Shown: piece after piece, positions 10,575 to 23,900 of the stretch
Layout: the number at the start of each line of letters is the position of its first letter
Position numbering within the stretch: the stretch's first letter is position 1
From: Thermothelomyces thermophilus ATCC 42464
Taxonomy: Eukaryota > Ascomycota > Sordariomycetes > Sordariales > Chaetomiaceae
Assembly: GCF_000226095.1 (NCBI RefSeq)
Contig: NC_016474.1
Location: 4,774,001-4,838,000, forward strand
Direction: 5' to 3'
Length of the DNA stretch: 64,000 nt
Translations under genes and position numbers: made by a program
The notes under the pieces: model-generated
Seen by the model: the letters and a program-made list of their open reading frames with translations, nothing else
Databases searched by the model: none
What the model was told of the DNA's origin: nothing

Positions 10575-10585
10575 TTGCTATCACT
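10575..10585 (+). other. Self-priming site (PBS) of A1
   Basis: TTGCTATCACT, two bases after the LTR. It is the exact complement of AGTGATAGCAA found in the A-type LTR (read on the minus strand at 52611-52601 and in the 30272-30699 LTR). The A1 3' LTR has the same segment with RIP changes (17515-17525, AGTAATAGTAA). Confidence 0.75.
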
Positions 10586-10599
10586 CCCTTTGTTCTATT

Positions 10600-13035
10600 A
10601 TGGTTTAGAATGGAGGTAATTTCGACCTTAATATTGATATAGCTATTAACGTTATGGCCAAATAGCTACTTGCGTAGCTTAGTTAACTCTAGTAGTAGAT
10701 CTAGGAGTTAGACTAGAGAGATAAGGCTACTTAAGCTCGGATTAAGGAACTTAAGAATGGTAAAAAGCACTTATAGAAGCTAGTTAACGAGGCCTATACC
10801 AAAATCAAGGCACTCGAGGGCGCTAAAGCGAGCTATATTAAGATCAAACTACCTAGCAAATACGGAGGAACCAAGGAGGATCTCGTAAGATTCCTGACGA
10901 ACCTCCGATCCTACTTCCGGCTTAATGATAACAAGTTTCCGGACGACAAGGCCAAAGTCCTTTATATAGTTACGAGACTAGAGGGCAAGGTACTTAGATA
11001 GTTCGAGCCTATATAGAATGACTATCTTACTAAGGAAGATAAAGATGACCAGGACATATTTATATAGGTAGTCTTTTAATCTTATAACCATTTTGAAGAA
11101 GAGCTTTAGAAGGTTTTTAGCGATAAAGATAAGAAGATTTATATATAAGAAAGACTTGCTAATCTCCAATAGACGAAGTTAGTAGCCTCTTACGCTATAT
11201 AGTTTAGATAGGATATACTTAAATCTTAGCTTAATAATAAGGTATTAATATAACTATTCTATAATAGCTTAAAGGAAAAGGTTAAAGACAAGCTATATAA
11301 GTATAACTAGCCTAAGACCTTGGATAAATATATTATATAGGCTATTAGAATTAATAATTAACTTTATATACAAGAGTAATAGAAACAAAGTTAAATAAAT
11401 AAAACTATAGTTAAGGCTAATAATAAGAAAAAACGGGTATACGTTAGTACCTTATATAGGATATATCCTAGAGCTATGAATATAGATATAGTGTAAAAGC
11501 AGGACTAGAAAAAGACGACTAAAGACAAGTCTAATATTATCTACTATAACTATATAAAGAAAGGATATTATAAATAAGAATGCTAAAGCCTAAAGAAAGA
11601 GTAGAAAACAGTCCCTAGAAAGGAAATTACTGTTATTAACGAAACTACTAGGGATATTATCAAAGTAGTAGCTATAAGCTATAAAAACAGGGATAGCGAT
11701 ATAGATAGTCTCGGACGCGATAGCAATAGTAAAGATAAATAAGCACCGTACTCCGAACTAGTTACTATAGACCTAGGGACAGGTCTTGCCGAATAGGACA
11801 TAGTAGGAGAGTATACACTACCAATTTCGATTTTCCTAGCCTTGAGGTAATAGGGTTTCATAGTTATATAGAGGTAGGATAGATCGTAGACAACTGATAC
11901 TTAAGGAATCAAAAGACCTAGACCTAATGTTCTATTCCTCTAGGAACGAATCGAATAGTACCGTAACAAAGTTTCCTAGCTTAATATAGAACTATATAAA
12001 TAGGACAGACGCTTGATTCGACTTGCCTAGTGGAGTAATAAGACAAGGGACGAGATAAGGGAACTCTGACGTATCGTAGGAATTATTAAAGGGGAATAGC
12101 CTATGATATATAATAGGCCTAATAGCTACGCCGAGTATTTTGACGACTAATAACTTAGCTATAATATATAGAACCTAGAGTACTAGTTTATATATACAAA
12201 CCATAGGAAAGACGAATATATATAGGAAAATTACTAGAAGAAACATTCCTACCTTAGTATTAGGGTATCTATAGTCTATATATAATAGGAAGGATTTAAA
12301 AAAGAGTTCTAATACCTCCTAGGCAACGCTATACGACTATACCCTCGATATAAGGCATATATGTAAATGCCCTAGTTCTAGTATATATTATACGAATGCT
12401 AATATCACTTTTGCGATAAATTCAAAAATAATCACTAGCCGACCTAACAAGGAAATGAGGATGGAAGCCTCCGCCCTATAGAATAGGTCTATAATATAAG
12501 AAATGGAGCGGCCAAATTGCTTTAGAAGATCGAAGCCTATAATCTAGAAGGCATTATGGTAGTTCTAAAACGAGCCTAGCCTAGGCACTATAGAATAGGA
12601 CAAGACATATAGGACTTGTACTAAAGTAACGATTGCCTCTACCACGCGAATAAAAGGAAATCGCGGATCTAGGAGCTTTAGATAAAGCTATAGTATATAC
12701 GACGAAAAGTAGAACGGACTTAATAATAGGAAGCTATAAGCACTTAATGGCTTATACAAATAAGTACGATCGACGAAGCTGCTATTAGCCGAACAACCGA
12801 AGAGGTTAGCACTAACCTAGGAAATAGGTTAGGGCCCTTTAAGGGGCCCGGAAACCATTAACGCCTATATAACGGTAAGTAGTAGCATAGTATAGGAGGA
12901 ATTAGCGTAAGAGACCACTATATCGAGACCTCCCGGTAGAAACATAGGAAATCGCCGTAATCTTTAGATAACGGCGGTAAGACAAACGACTATAGATAAT
13001 AGTATAATAGAAGTAGTACGAAATGCTTATACTAG
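10600..13035 (+). pseudogene. gag: gag of A1 (812 codons including stop, with long C-terminal extension)
   Basis: The start ATG is at 10600-10602; the frame runs 2436 nt, without net indels, to the TAG at 13033-13035. The order is: a short acidic head; a coiled stretch of about 60 residues with many Gln, Glu and Lys; a capsid-like domain (about residues 80-280, with LRSYF and an arginine-rich helix); and a zinc knuckle near residue 315 in the form Y-x-Y-x4-H-x3-C, with Cys replaced by Tyr. Then come about 480 residues of Glu/Gln/Arg-rich sequence not usual in gypsy Gag. The end overlaps the pol ATG at 13023 by 13 nt. RIP stops are frequent. Confidence 0.8.
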
Positions 13036-16000
13036 TAGATAGTAGAGTAGAGATGAACCTGATTTCGCTAATACTTGTAAATTAGCTATAGATACCCTAG
13101 AGAATAAAGCGGAAGTATAGTATAGTCAAAGGGCCATTTCCAATATAATAGGTATATAGAGAGACCGAACCGATCGACATTACTATAGTAGAGAAGACTA
13201 TAGTAGTTATATTTAGTATTATAGATATAGGTAACGATAAAGATATAATATTAGGGTTACCATAGTATAAAGATTATAACCTAGACATTAGCTAGAAGAA
13301 TAGTAGCTATCTACGACCCTGAACGGAGTCGTATTTAACTAGTAAGATAGGGAGCGTATAAGTATCATAAGTAGACGATACTTAAGGGAAGGCATATCCT
13401 ATAGATCTACTATAAGAGACGGATAGTAGTAGGCAGACTATTATAGACTCTAGAAGAAGCGGTATAACGATACTAACATTATAATAGGAGGAACAAGCTA
13501 AACCGCTAATAGCTATTCTCTCTATTGACGAATATAGAGCATTGTAACTAGAGTAGTAGGTTAAGATAGGAGAAATCGCTAGCATTGCTATAGACGGGAC
13601 CAAGTTTGTATACTATTAGAAAACCAAGAGATAAGATAAGACTAGGGAAGTACCGATAGAATATAAAGGATATCTAGCATTTGAACCGAATTATCTAGAA
13701 GGATTACTAGAACACGGCCTATAGGATTACGAGATCAAGCTTAAGGAAGAAGTATAACTAAAGTTCTTTAAGATCTACTATATAAGCTAGACTTAGAACG
13801 AAGAACTTAAGCAATATTTAGAGGAGAATATTCGAAGAGGATATATCTGCCTATTAATATCGCTAGCAGGCTATCTAATCCTATTTATACCTAAGAAAGA
13901 TAGAAAGCTATAATTATATATTGACTATTAGTAACTTAATAAATAGACTGTAAAAAACCGATACCTGTTACTACTAATCTTATAGCTCTAAGATTAGTTA
14001 GTAGGAGCTTAATATTTTATATATCTTGACTTACTATTGGCCTATAATTATATATAGATTAAAGAAGGCGATAAGTGGAAAACGGCCTTTAGGATACCCT
14101 ATAGCTATTATAAGTACCTCGTTATACTATTTAGACTTACAAATACGCTAGTAACGTTCTAAACCCTGATTGATCAAGCTATCCGACCCTTTCTTGACAA
14201 ATTTATAGTATATTATCTCGATAATATACTTATCTTCTCCAAAACGATAGACAAATACCGGAAGTACGTAAGAATAGTACTAGACGTATTATATATATAT
14301 AAGCTATTAGTTAACAAGAAAAAGAGCAAATTCTATATCAGGAAAACGGTATTTTTAGGATATAAAATATCCCTAGGACAAATCTAGATAGAACCTTTAA
14401 AGGTTAAAGCTATTAAGGATTAGCTACGACTAACATTAGTTATAGAAGTACGAAGCTTTATCGGATTTATAAACTTCTGCCAAATATTTATTAGAAATTT
14501 CGGAGCGATTATACGACCTTTATATAAACTTACTAAGAAGAACGCTAAATTCTAATATAAAGAATGGTATAAGTAAGCATTTATATAGATCCGCGACGCT
14601 ATTACTAAAGATCTAGTACTAGTACTACTAGACCTTAAGAAGCCATTTAAGGTGGAAACGGACGCTTTAGACTACGCTATCGGAGGACAATTAGGACAAT
14701 AAGATAAATAAGGGAAGCTATATCCTATAGCCTTCTTTTTAAAGAAGCTCGATAGACTATATCTTAATTATCCGATCTATAATAAGGAACTACTTACAAT
14801 TGTCAAAGCTTTTGAGGAATAGTAACTATATCTTAGTAGCACGATCAAATTAATATAAGTGTATATAGATTATAAGAATTTATAGTACTTTACGACGACG
14901 AAAGAGCTTAATAGATAACAAATATAATAGGCAGAATTCCTTATAGAATTCAATTTTAAAATCTGCTACAAGAAGGGCAAAGAGAACGTACAAGCGGACG
15001 CCTTAAGCCGACAAACGGATTATATAGAAGGACAAACGGAAACAACGCTATCGTTATTTAAGGAACAAATAGACGGAACGCTATATTACGAAATATAAAA
15101 ACCTATAAAAGATAATCTACTTGACTTATTCCTAGAATATTATATAATCTTTCGAGAAGAAAGGATCTATAAGGCGTTGTATTAAGTAGCACCTAGACTA
15201 GCGGTACCTGACGGAGTAAAAGAAAAAGATAGGAAACTCTAGTACCAAGGCAAGGCATATATCTATAATAAAGACTAATAGCTACAAATGATTTAAGAAC
15301 TCTACGAGTCGAAACTCGGAGGATATAAAGGAGCTACAAAGACTATCGTATAAGTCAAAAAACATTACGACTTTCTATAGTTAATGGTACAAGTTAAGGA
15401 AGTCATATAGAGCTATAATATCTATAATCAAAGCAAAATAGCACAATATAAGCTATATAGGCTACTTTAGGCACTACTAATAGCTAACAAACTATAGAGT
15501 TCGGTTATAATAGACTTTATTATAAAGCTACTAGAATCTAAGAATATAGCTATAGGAGTAATCTATAATAGTATTCTTACTATAGTAGACCACTTAACTA
15601 AATAGGTATACTTCTTTCCCTATAAGGAGTCCTGGATAGTAGAATAGTTAGTAGATATAATCTATTAGTAAGTTATATTAGTATATGCTTAGCTATAAGA
15701 ATAGATTACCGACAGAGATACTAAGTTTATATTAAAGTTCTAGTAAGCATTGATATAACGATTAGGCATTAATAGCAAGCTATTAATAGCATATCACCTA
15801 TAGACTAACAGATAAATGGAGCGACTAAACTAAGTTATTAAGTAATACCTCTATTCTTATATTAACTATTAATAAGATAACTAGGTTATATTATTACTAA
15901 TAGTATAACTCGCTTATAATATAATACCAATAGAAATAACCAAAGTCATACTATTCTTTATAAACTATAGACATAAAGCAGACCTTAGGTAAGGACTAGA

Positions 16001-16652
16001 GGTTATAATACCAAGAGTAGTAGTTAAAGTAGAACAAATGTATATATTATATAAGAAGCTTAAAAAGGAACTCGAGTTTATTAGAACTAGAATAAAGAAC
16101 TACTATAACAAATACAGGCTTAAAGGACCTTACCTAGAGAGGGGAGACAAAGTCTATCTAATCATACAAAACCTATAAACTAAATAACTAAGTATAAAGC
16201 TAGACTTTAAGAAGGTTAGGCCCTTTATTATTAAAGAACAAATCTCGATATTTAACTATCGACTATTATTACTATCATCTATACGACTACAGATAGACAT
16301 TTTTTATATTTTACTTCTCGAACTAGCACCGAAAAACGCCAAGGTTGCTATATATATTAAAGTAGAAGATAAGGAAGAAGAATAGGACATCGAAGAAATT
16401 CTAGATTTATATATTATTAACAAGGAACTATAGTATTTAGTCAAATAGCTCGATTTCGGATTAGAAGATAACTTATAGAAATTAGTTAAGAACTTAAACT
16501 GCCCTAAGAAACTAGAACAGTTTTACCGCCAGAACCTGGATTAACCGTAGGCACTAGTTCGGATAAAATAGCCAAGTCGGCCTCCGATAAATCTAGGCCT
16601 AAAGAGGACTAATCAAATAGGACGTTAGCACCCTAAGACCATACATTACTAA
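13023..16652 (+). pseudogene. pol: pol of A1 (protease-RT-RNase H-integrase-chromodomain)
   Basis: Opens with an ATG overlapping the gag stop; the protease motif L-V-D-S-R comes within the first ten codons. RT: YLDN near 14215-14230 (RIPed YLDD). RNase H: E-T-D-A near 14658. Integrase HHCC and DDE regions are at about 15320-15900, with ITDRDTKF near 15700. The GPY/F-like and chromodomain segments lie near 16190-16540. The frame is 3630 nt to the TAA at 16650-16652, equal to A2 and A3. The C-terminal tail is about 25 codons longer than in B and overlaps the antisense gene. Non-functional because of RIP stops. Confidence 0.85.
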
Positions 16653-17158
16653 TAACACGTACCTCAGAATCCTATACCTTCTGTTCTTCTACCTCTATTT
16701 CCTCTAGAGACTATATACCTTGACGAAACAGCTTAGAACCCTGCTCCTTCAAGAAACGTTTCTAATGACAAAGATAAGCCAATCGACCGATAGCCGTCTA
16801 AAGTTAAGTCTAAAGAACGAAAAGGGCCTCTTTAGTATCGGCCTCTTCTTATTTTATATATTTTTGCTTAGATATAATCTTTGTCACTATAAAAGATTAG
16901 CTATGAACATTAAGGTAATAAATAAGGCTATAAATAAGCAGATACTATATCGGAACTATTATAAGAACGACCCTAACGTATGTACTCGCTATAGTAAGAA
17001 GAGCCTAACGCTATACGATAAGCCAAGTTCCGCTTAAAATACTACGAATATAGTATAACATTTATACTAGAAGAATTAATAAAAGAAGTAAGCGTAGCGC
17101 GCTATTAGGATTTCGAAGATTAGCGCTTAGAGATATAATCTGCTATCTTGTTAGTCAC
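16504..17158 (-). pseudogene. Antisense Zn2Cys6-like / coiled-coil gene of A1
   Basis: Minus-strand gene opposite to the element, equal in length (655 nt) to the A2 and A3 copies. The start codon position reads GTG (ATG in A2). Exon 1 codes for the cluster with spacing C-x2-C-x6-C-x8-C-x2-C-x6-C, all six positions here Tyr (TAC/TAT) or changed by one transition. A 49-nt intron (16935-16887) ends in TTTTATAG; its GT reads AT here. Exon 2 codes for a Lys/Glu/Gln-rich coiled coil with the motif G-R-L-A-R-L, then L-F-R-Q-G and an acidic tail ending T-V-L-V-S-stop (16506-16504). It overlaps the end of pol by about 149 nt. The open plus-strand frame 16720-17037 is its shadow. Confidence 0.7.
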
Positions 17159-17256
17159 TAGTAGTATAGAAAAAGGAAAAAAATTACAAGGTATATATAA
17201 AAAGGATATTAGCGCTATTTGAAATGGCCTAAGATAGGCTTTCGGGTTAAAAGCCT

Positions 17257-17268
17257 TAAAGGAGGGGT
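17257..17268 (+). other. Polypurine tract of A1
   Basis: AAAGGAGGGG just before the 3' LTR, repeated in B1 (42115-42125), A2 (50267-50276) and B2 (about 61307-61317), and reversed in A3 (30700-30713). Confidence 0.8.
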
Positions 17269-17272
17269 ATCG

Positions 17273-17697
17273 TATCACGGAAATATATATATAGGACGCC
17301 GCCTAAGCCGCCTCCCTAATAGACTAATAGGATAGTAGGAATGATAGGCTAATCAGGATAGGATTATACTTAGTAAGAAATGATCCTAGCAAAGGATCAC
17401 TAGCTTACAATGTAAGCCAGGTAAGCTAGTACGGAGGATCACTACGACTATTAATAATCCTAGGATTATATATATATAGATAGTCACTTGTTACGGTAGA
17501 CTCTAGGAGTTCACTAGTAATAGTAATTATAACCATAGTACTTATACCAAGCATCGTTAAATACTATACGAGACAACTCTAGCGTTGTTATAAACCCTTT
17601 GGCTTTACCAAATCCCTTAGACGACCTATACGCTTATCCCGATTAATCTACCTTTGTCTGAACCCTTTTAGAAGAAGTCTAAGTTAGGTTCGTCATA
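17273..17697 (+). repeat. 3' LTR of A1
   Basis: 425 bp, A-type. Begins TATCACGG (TGTCACGG in A2) and ends GTTCGTCATA (CA to TA). It contains the TGATCC/GGATCA hairpin region, the TATA run and the R start at about 17515. What follows (GGCTT) cannot be paired with a left target copy, because the left side was lost. Confidence 0.9.
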
Positions 17698-19365
17698 GGC
17701 TTAGGTTAAGTATATCCCTTATATTTATATTAGCTTACTTAGCTTTGTCTTAGTCTAACTAGGTAGCTATTATATTACTAAAGGTACTTACTTTACTAGT
17801 TACTACTACTATAACCTTAAAGGTTTTTCTTATCTTTCTATAGCTATAAGTTACTTCTCTACCTATTTTACTATATATTAGTAGATAGCTATCCTTGGCT
17901 TATAGGGGTACTTAAGTGCCTATTGGAGTAGTTAAAGCGGCCTGAGTCCCTTAGGTATCTTATTAAGGAACTACTAGATAATATCGTTTAAAGGAACCTA
18001 ATGATCCTTCTTTATAACTAGTTACTCCTTTATTAGTAGTAGGTTATCTTCTCCTTCCTTTATCTAGATAGAGATAACTAATTTAGCCTATCCTAGCTAT
18101 AACTATAGCTATAGAACTAGCAGCCTATAAAGTAGCTTATCTATAGGCTACCTAGGCAGTTAATAGGGATAGATATCCCCCTAAGGGTTTTTCGGCTTTT
18201 CTAGCTAAAGGAAGCTATTAGGTAGATAGCCTAGAGCTATCCGGATTATTCTAAGCTAGAGCGTTAATATCTTGTTCTTAGCCTCTATCACTTTTAGCCT
18301 TATATATAGATAGCCCTTCTACTAGGGGAGCTTAAGCTATACCTTATCTCCTTATCGTATCTCCTAAAAGTAGAAGCGATAGAACTTAGCAACCTAGATA
18401 TTATATTCCTACTAGCCTTTTTGCTTTAACATTACCTATACTATTAGCTAGTATATATAACCTCTAGGCAGTAGAAAAAGAAAGCTAGGGAGAATGACCT
18501 TATCCTATAAAGTCTTAAATAGATCTTTTTGGCTCTACTTATTAGAAGGATAGGAGTTTATATAATAGAGATAAGACTCTATCTAGTTATATATAGCTAT
18601 AGCCTAATATAATTATTATAAGTAGTAAAGAATTACCTAGAATCGTTTTCTAGCTATATCCTTCCATTTTTATAGAGGTAATACTAACTACTCGGGCTTT
18701 AAGTTACTAATAGCCTCTAGAAAGATATAAATATATAGCTTATAAGATACTAATATATACTAAAGTAGGTTTAAGAGGTTATAACCATTTAGGTACTTCT
18801 TTCTTAATATAAGCCCTTTAATATTATATAGGCTTATAATGATATTATACTAATACTAGCTAAAGTATATCTTCCTTTAGCTATATAGCCTAATATATAG
18901 GAGAAATAGGTAACTAACGATCTATTTATTAGTCTTAAGACTGGGACTTATAAGCTACTCTAGCCTTCTAGCTATAACTTCCCTAGAGTAGGGAATGGGC
19001 CTAGTATATAGTTCTTCAAAGAGCTTCTAAGTATTATTACCTTCTAGGTAGTTAGCAATTTCTTCCCTTAGAACCTAAGTCGTAAAGAGGTACCAAAGAA
19101 AGAGCCTTAGGGTTTTAGGATCTTCTCCTAGAAGGAGTAAAGGTAGTTCTATACTTAGGTAGCGTAGCCCTCTAGTCAGAAGAAGAGGAACCGATCCTTC
19201 TCTTCTTCTTCGATCTAACTCTCTAACGTTATTCCTATATATATTTACTATTAGAAGACTTATATAGAGTCGCTTAAAACCTAGATTACTAACATTTAGA
19301 AAAGAATCGCTTAGTAGAATACTTACCTAATAATGCCTAGCTATCTAACTAGATAGAGAAGACAT
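17698..19365 (-). pseudogene. Unassigned minus-strand reading frame(s), RIP-degraded
   Basis: An ATG at 19365-19363 opens a frame (first residues MSSLSS) that reads with only RIP-type stops to about 18860. It is rich in Arg and Leu, with an R-R-R-R-E stretch early on. Between about 18400 and 17700 another minus-strand frame is equally coherent, basic then Gln/Leu/Lys-rich and probably helical. The two may be exons or frame-shifted parts of one protein of roughly 500 residues. I do not recognise a family. It lies downstream of the G2a pol on the same strand, so it could be a third ORF of that element or part of another element. Confidence 0.45.
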
Positions 19366-20984
19366 TTTATTTAACGTTTTTATAAGTTAGCGATTTATAG
19401 TTTATAGTTATTAGTTATAGAAAAGAGAGAAGAGGAAGGTTGAGTTAGGGGTATTTATGGACCTTCTAGTTCCTCCTAGATACCTTCCTTATCTAGCTAT
19501 TCTAGGCTATTTTTACCGGTTCTAGTACTATCTAATAGGTAATTACATTAGCCTTTATATAACTAGGTTATTCTTTATTATAACCCTAAGGAATAACCTT
19601 AACTTACGTTTTATCTAGTAGTAATAAAGGAGTATAACCTATTATATAATAGGTTATTCTAGCCTAGGTATACCTTCTTTAAATAGAAGTCTAGTAGTTC
19701 TAGTGCCCTAACTATTAAATTGTTTAAAAGATAAGTATCCCCTGTTTCTCTTTAAACTTCTTCCTACTTTTCTACCCTTCTAACTAACTCTCGCTTATAA
19801 TTATCTTCCTTTACTTAGATGGCTAATACTACTTCTTCCTATATTACTTTCCCTTCGAACTTATTATAAGCTTCTACGAGCAAGTTCGACTATTATATCC
19901 ATTAAAAGAGTTAAACGCTAGAGATATAAATCCTCTATCTAGGAAGATATAGAAATTGACAAGGATACTAAGCCTATACTTCTCTTGATAATTAACTAAC
20001 TAGTAGATTTGACGACTACCTAGGATAACTAGTTCCTTATACCTCTTAAGTTTATATAGGTAGTAAGGGTAGCTTATTTAGAAGATCCCCTAATACCTTT
20101 AGATCATCTAGAGGTAGCCTTAATATAATATTAGTAAGAATTATTTCTTTTATATTATAGATTCTTCTTTTTATTAAGTACCTTAGGATATAGGTAGTCC
20201 TATATATTTGCTAAGAGCTAAACCTTAATCCTAATACCTTAGAGTAGATATTTAGAATCTTAAGACTTGCTCTTACCTATATAGAATTCTTCTATACCTA
20301 TAAAGGAGCCCTAGTAAAGTAGTTATACCTAGTTTTTATGGAAATTAATAATAGTAATCTGTTTAGTTAGTAGATTTATACTATAGTTACCTACTAGGCC
20401 TAAGTTCTTAGTTTACTTATCTAGGTATTTAGAAATATATAAGAATAACTTCCTCCCTCTAATTAAAAGAAGAGCTAATTAGGGATATGGAAATCTGGTA
20501 CTATACTAGGCCTATAAATAGTCTTACTAAAGGTTAATAACTAAGGTTACCCCTCTAAGGAATAAGAAGCCTATTACTATCTATACTATATAGCTATTCT
20601 ATAGCTATATTTTAATAGGTCCTATTCTAGATAGATAGTATAGAAACTACTACTAGCGTAATCAAAAGTGCTTATAGAAAGACATAGTTAATAATAGTTC
20701 CTAAGATCCTAACCTTTGACTTATAGGTCGGGCTAAATTTGACCTTAATAGCTAGCTAAAGAATGTCTAGCTAGTAATGTAGAAAAAGAGCTCTTTAATT
20801 TTAATAGATTTAGATAGTATAGTTAGGGATCAATAGGTAGCTTATAAACAGGGTAAATAGCAATTATAGATAAGAAACTAGGGATTCAGAGAAAAGGAGG
20901 CAAAGGCAATATAGAAAAGGGGTAATTAAGGGTTTAGATAGTAAAGAGTAAGTAGAAGTAAAATCGAATAAGGTTAACTTATAC
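19366..20984. other. Unassigned RIPed interval between the G2a pol end and the minus-strand frame
   Basis: TA-rich sequence in which no domain could be recognised on either strand. A plus-strand purine-rich patch lies near 20885-20935. I looked for a second copy of the sequence next to 28869 (expected if this were the 3' LTR of G2a) and did not find one by eye. Confidence 0.4.
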
Positions 20985-23900
20985 TTCTATTAATAGTCTA
21001 AAAGTTAAAATCCGGGTGGTTTCCCTCTAGTTAGTTTAACTATAAGCTCCTACCGTTACTATCATTGCTCTTAGGCTTTAGATCTAATAAGTCGGTTACT
21101 TAGTTATAGTTACCTAGTTCGTCTAGGAGCTTCCTCTTCTACTACTACTTCTTTAAGCGCTTCCGGTAGCGAAGAACCTACTTAGTTCTAGGGGTTCTAC
21201 TTACCTAGAAAACTATTAGATCCGTTAGCTTTAAGCTAAACTCTATCCCGCTTAAAAAACTTCTTAACGTGGTTCGTAGAATATAATATCTATATAATTA
21301 TATTATTAAGAGTCCCTAGATAGTAGGTATTCCTATTCCTAACTTCCCGGACCTAATATAGGCTATACTACCGGTATTAGAGTTTTTAAAACGAACTTAT
21401 ATCGATCTACCAAATATTATTATATACTAGAATAAGATCGCCTACCTTGACTTAGGCATTCTCGGCTCTAAATTTATAGTAATAGGCTTCGTTTTAGCGT
21501 TTAGCTATTTTTCGTCTAGCTTTGGCAACTTTTTTAGTAGTAACTTCTAGATCAAATTCCATATTAAGTAATACCTTAGTATGGAGTTCTAATAATTATA
21601 AACCTACTTGATTTTCCCTATCTAATTGGATAGCTATAAAGTCCTAGTAAAGAATTTACTAGGTAGGAATATCGTTTTCGATCAGGTTAATAGGATTATA
21701 ATTATAGATAAAGTTAAAGGGTAAGTAGCTATAACTATTTCAAATGGTAGTATAGTTAGTATATAGGATATAGGGAGGAAGCTATCACTAGTTCTCTCTA
21801 GTTCTTATAGTTATCTTTACTAGGGTAGTTATAATAGGTATATATCTAGCCTTATTAATACTATTAGCCCTAGAGTTATAAGGAGAGATAATAATATATT
21901 TTACCCCTAGTTCCTCTAGGATAGCTTTCGCTTCCCCTTTAAATTTAGATCCCCTATTAATAACTATAACTATTAGGAGTCCCTAACAAAGGAGAATGTT
22001 ATAGTTAATAAAGTTCTTTACCGCTCTAGCTAACTTGTTAGGTAGGACTTCGGCTTCTACAAATCCTAAGAGATCGTAACACACCTTGAGGAGGAAATAG
22101 GGCCTCGCCCTCTAGTTAAAGGGTATAAACTAGATATCTAAGTGCCATTTCGTAAATAGGATTAGAGAAGGTTTTGAATATGAATATACTTCTTTAAATC
22201 CTTTAGTATCTCATACTTAATACTCTAGGCAGGTATAAATCTACTCTACTACGTTAATATATATTCCCTTCTAATAATAGTAGTTAATAACTTTCTAGTA
22301 AGTAGCTTCTTTGCCCTTATAGCCTATCTTATTATAGTAAGCTTAGAAAATTCGTCGCCTTTCTTCTAGGGTATCTACTATTTAACGAGGATTCTAGGTA
22401 TCGTTTACTAGCCAAAGGAATAAATAGCCCTTATCTACTAAATATTTAAGCGCTTCCTTCTTAAATAAACGTCGCCGCTAGTATAATTAGATAGCTATAG
22501 GTTCTTTTAAAGTAGCTAAGTACTATATAATAGCCTTAGAATATTTAGAATATCCTTCCTTAAGATTTAGGTCTATAGATTCGGGAGGATTACTAATACG
22601 GTTAATATAAATTTATACGTTAATCTAATCGTTAATATCCTCCTTATTTACTTGCTCTATTTAGTTAGATAGACTAGGAAGCTTTTATAAAAGCCTATTA
22701 GTAATAGCATTTTTAGAACCCGGAATGTACTTAACTTTAAAGTCAAATAGCTAAATCTATACGATCTATTATATTATCAAGGCTCTAAGTATATTACTAG
22801 CTACGCTATTTAACTAATAAACTAGGATAAGAGCGTCTATCTCCATAATAAAGTAAATATTAAAGAGGTACTATTAGAAACGTTTTAATAGGAAAAGTAG
22901 TCTATAGAGCTCCTATTTAGTAAGGTTATACCGTTTCTCTGCCTTAGAATATATCCTACTCTTAAACTAGCACAGGTACCTCTTTTTATTAGGGCTAACT
23001 TATTTAATAACTCCTCCCTAACCAAAAAGACTTATATCAGTCATTAGGTATATCTAACTATATCTAGGGTTATTAAAAATAAGTAGTATAAGGACTAGGG
23101 TAGTAGTTATCTAGGTTTAGAGTTCTTTTATAGCCTGCTATTAAGTAAGGCCCCATTCCTAATAAGTATTCTTCTTCATTAGGTCGTATAATAGCTAAGT
23201 AATGGTAGTAAAGTGCTCTATCTAGATCTAGTAGTAGCTAATGATTCCTAGGAAGGTATAAATATCCTTTAAATCCGAATAGGAAGTCTACTTAAGGATT
23301 TTCGTAACTTTAGCGTTATTAGGCAGTTACCCTTTAGGTATATAGAGGTAGCTAAGCAACACCACTTATAGGTAATACTACTAGGATTTTCTAGCCGTAA
23401 TAGTAGCTCTAGTAAGCTTAGCGTTTAGGAGAACTATATTAATATTTTAAAGGTATTCGACTATAAACTTCTATAACCTAGGGGCAACTTCTTCCCTATT
23501 ATAGTCAGACTACAGCCCCTTTATATAGATATTATCTAGGTAAATATAGCAGATATCTGGAATCAGGTTCTAGAAGATCTAGGTTATCGCTCGTTAAAAC
23601 TAGGTAATAGAGTTCGTTCCGTCTATAGAGAGAATATATATCTAGAAGAGGCTAATAGGCATTTAAAAGGTAGTAAGATCCTAGCTCCTCTTGTTAAGGC
23701 TGACTTGGTCGTACCTAGAAAACAGGTCTAAGAGAGAAATAACTTTATAACCCCTAAAGTTCTTACTAAATTTCTCTATAGCTAGTAGTACAAATATATC
23801 TTATATAGTTATAGCGTTAGCTTTCTAGGAATCATTAATTAGCTAGAGACCGCCGTCCTTTTTAAGGACTAGGAACTAGTTATTATAGTAGCTCCTATAG

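Larger units (their letters stand above)
10457..17697 (+). mobile_element. Element A1: family-A chromovirus, 5' LTR truncated by the C junction
   Basis: The interior is collinear with A2 and A3: gag 10600-13035, pol 13023-16652, antisense gene 17158-16504, PPT 17257-17268, 3' LTR 17273-17697. Only the last 116 bp of the 5' LTR remain. Gag and pol lengths equal those of the other copies, so damage is almost purely point mutation. RIP is heavy: most CAG, CAA and TGG codons are stops. Confidence 0.92.

Noticed and set aside
16720-17037. 105-codon plus-strand open frame at the end of A1 (starts MTKQLRT)
   Set aside because: The opposite strand here encodes the coiled-coil gene shared by all A copies with matching exon, intron and stop positions. 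The plus-strand frame is broken in A2 and has no recognisable domain.
20310-20345. Shared string around ATACCTAGTTTTTAT at about 20325 and 62773
   Set aside because: The match is about 15 bases in TA-rich sequence with no extension on either side; likely chance.
17698-20984. 3' LTR of G2a
   Set aside because: I compared this stretch by eye with the sequence next to 28869 and 62748 and found no convincing repeat, so no LTR is called here.
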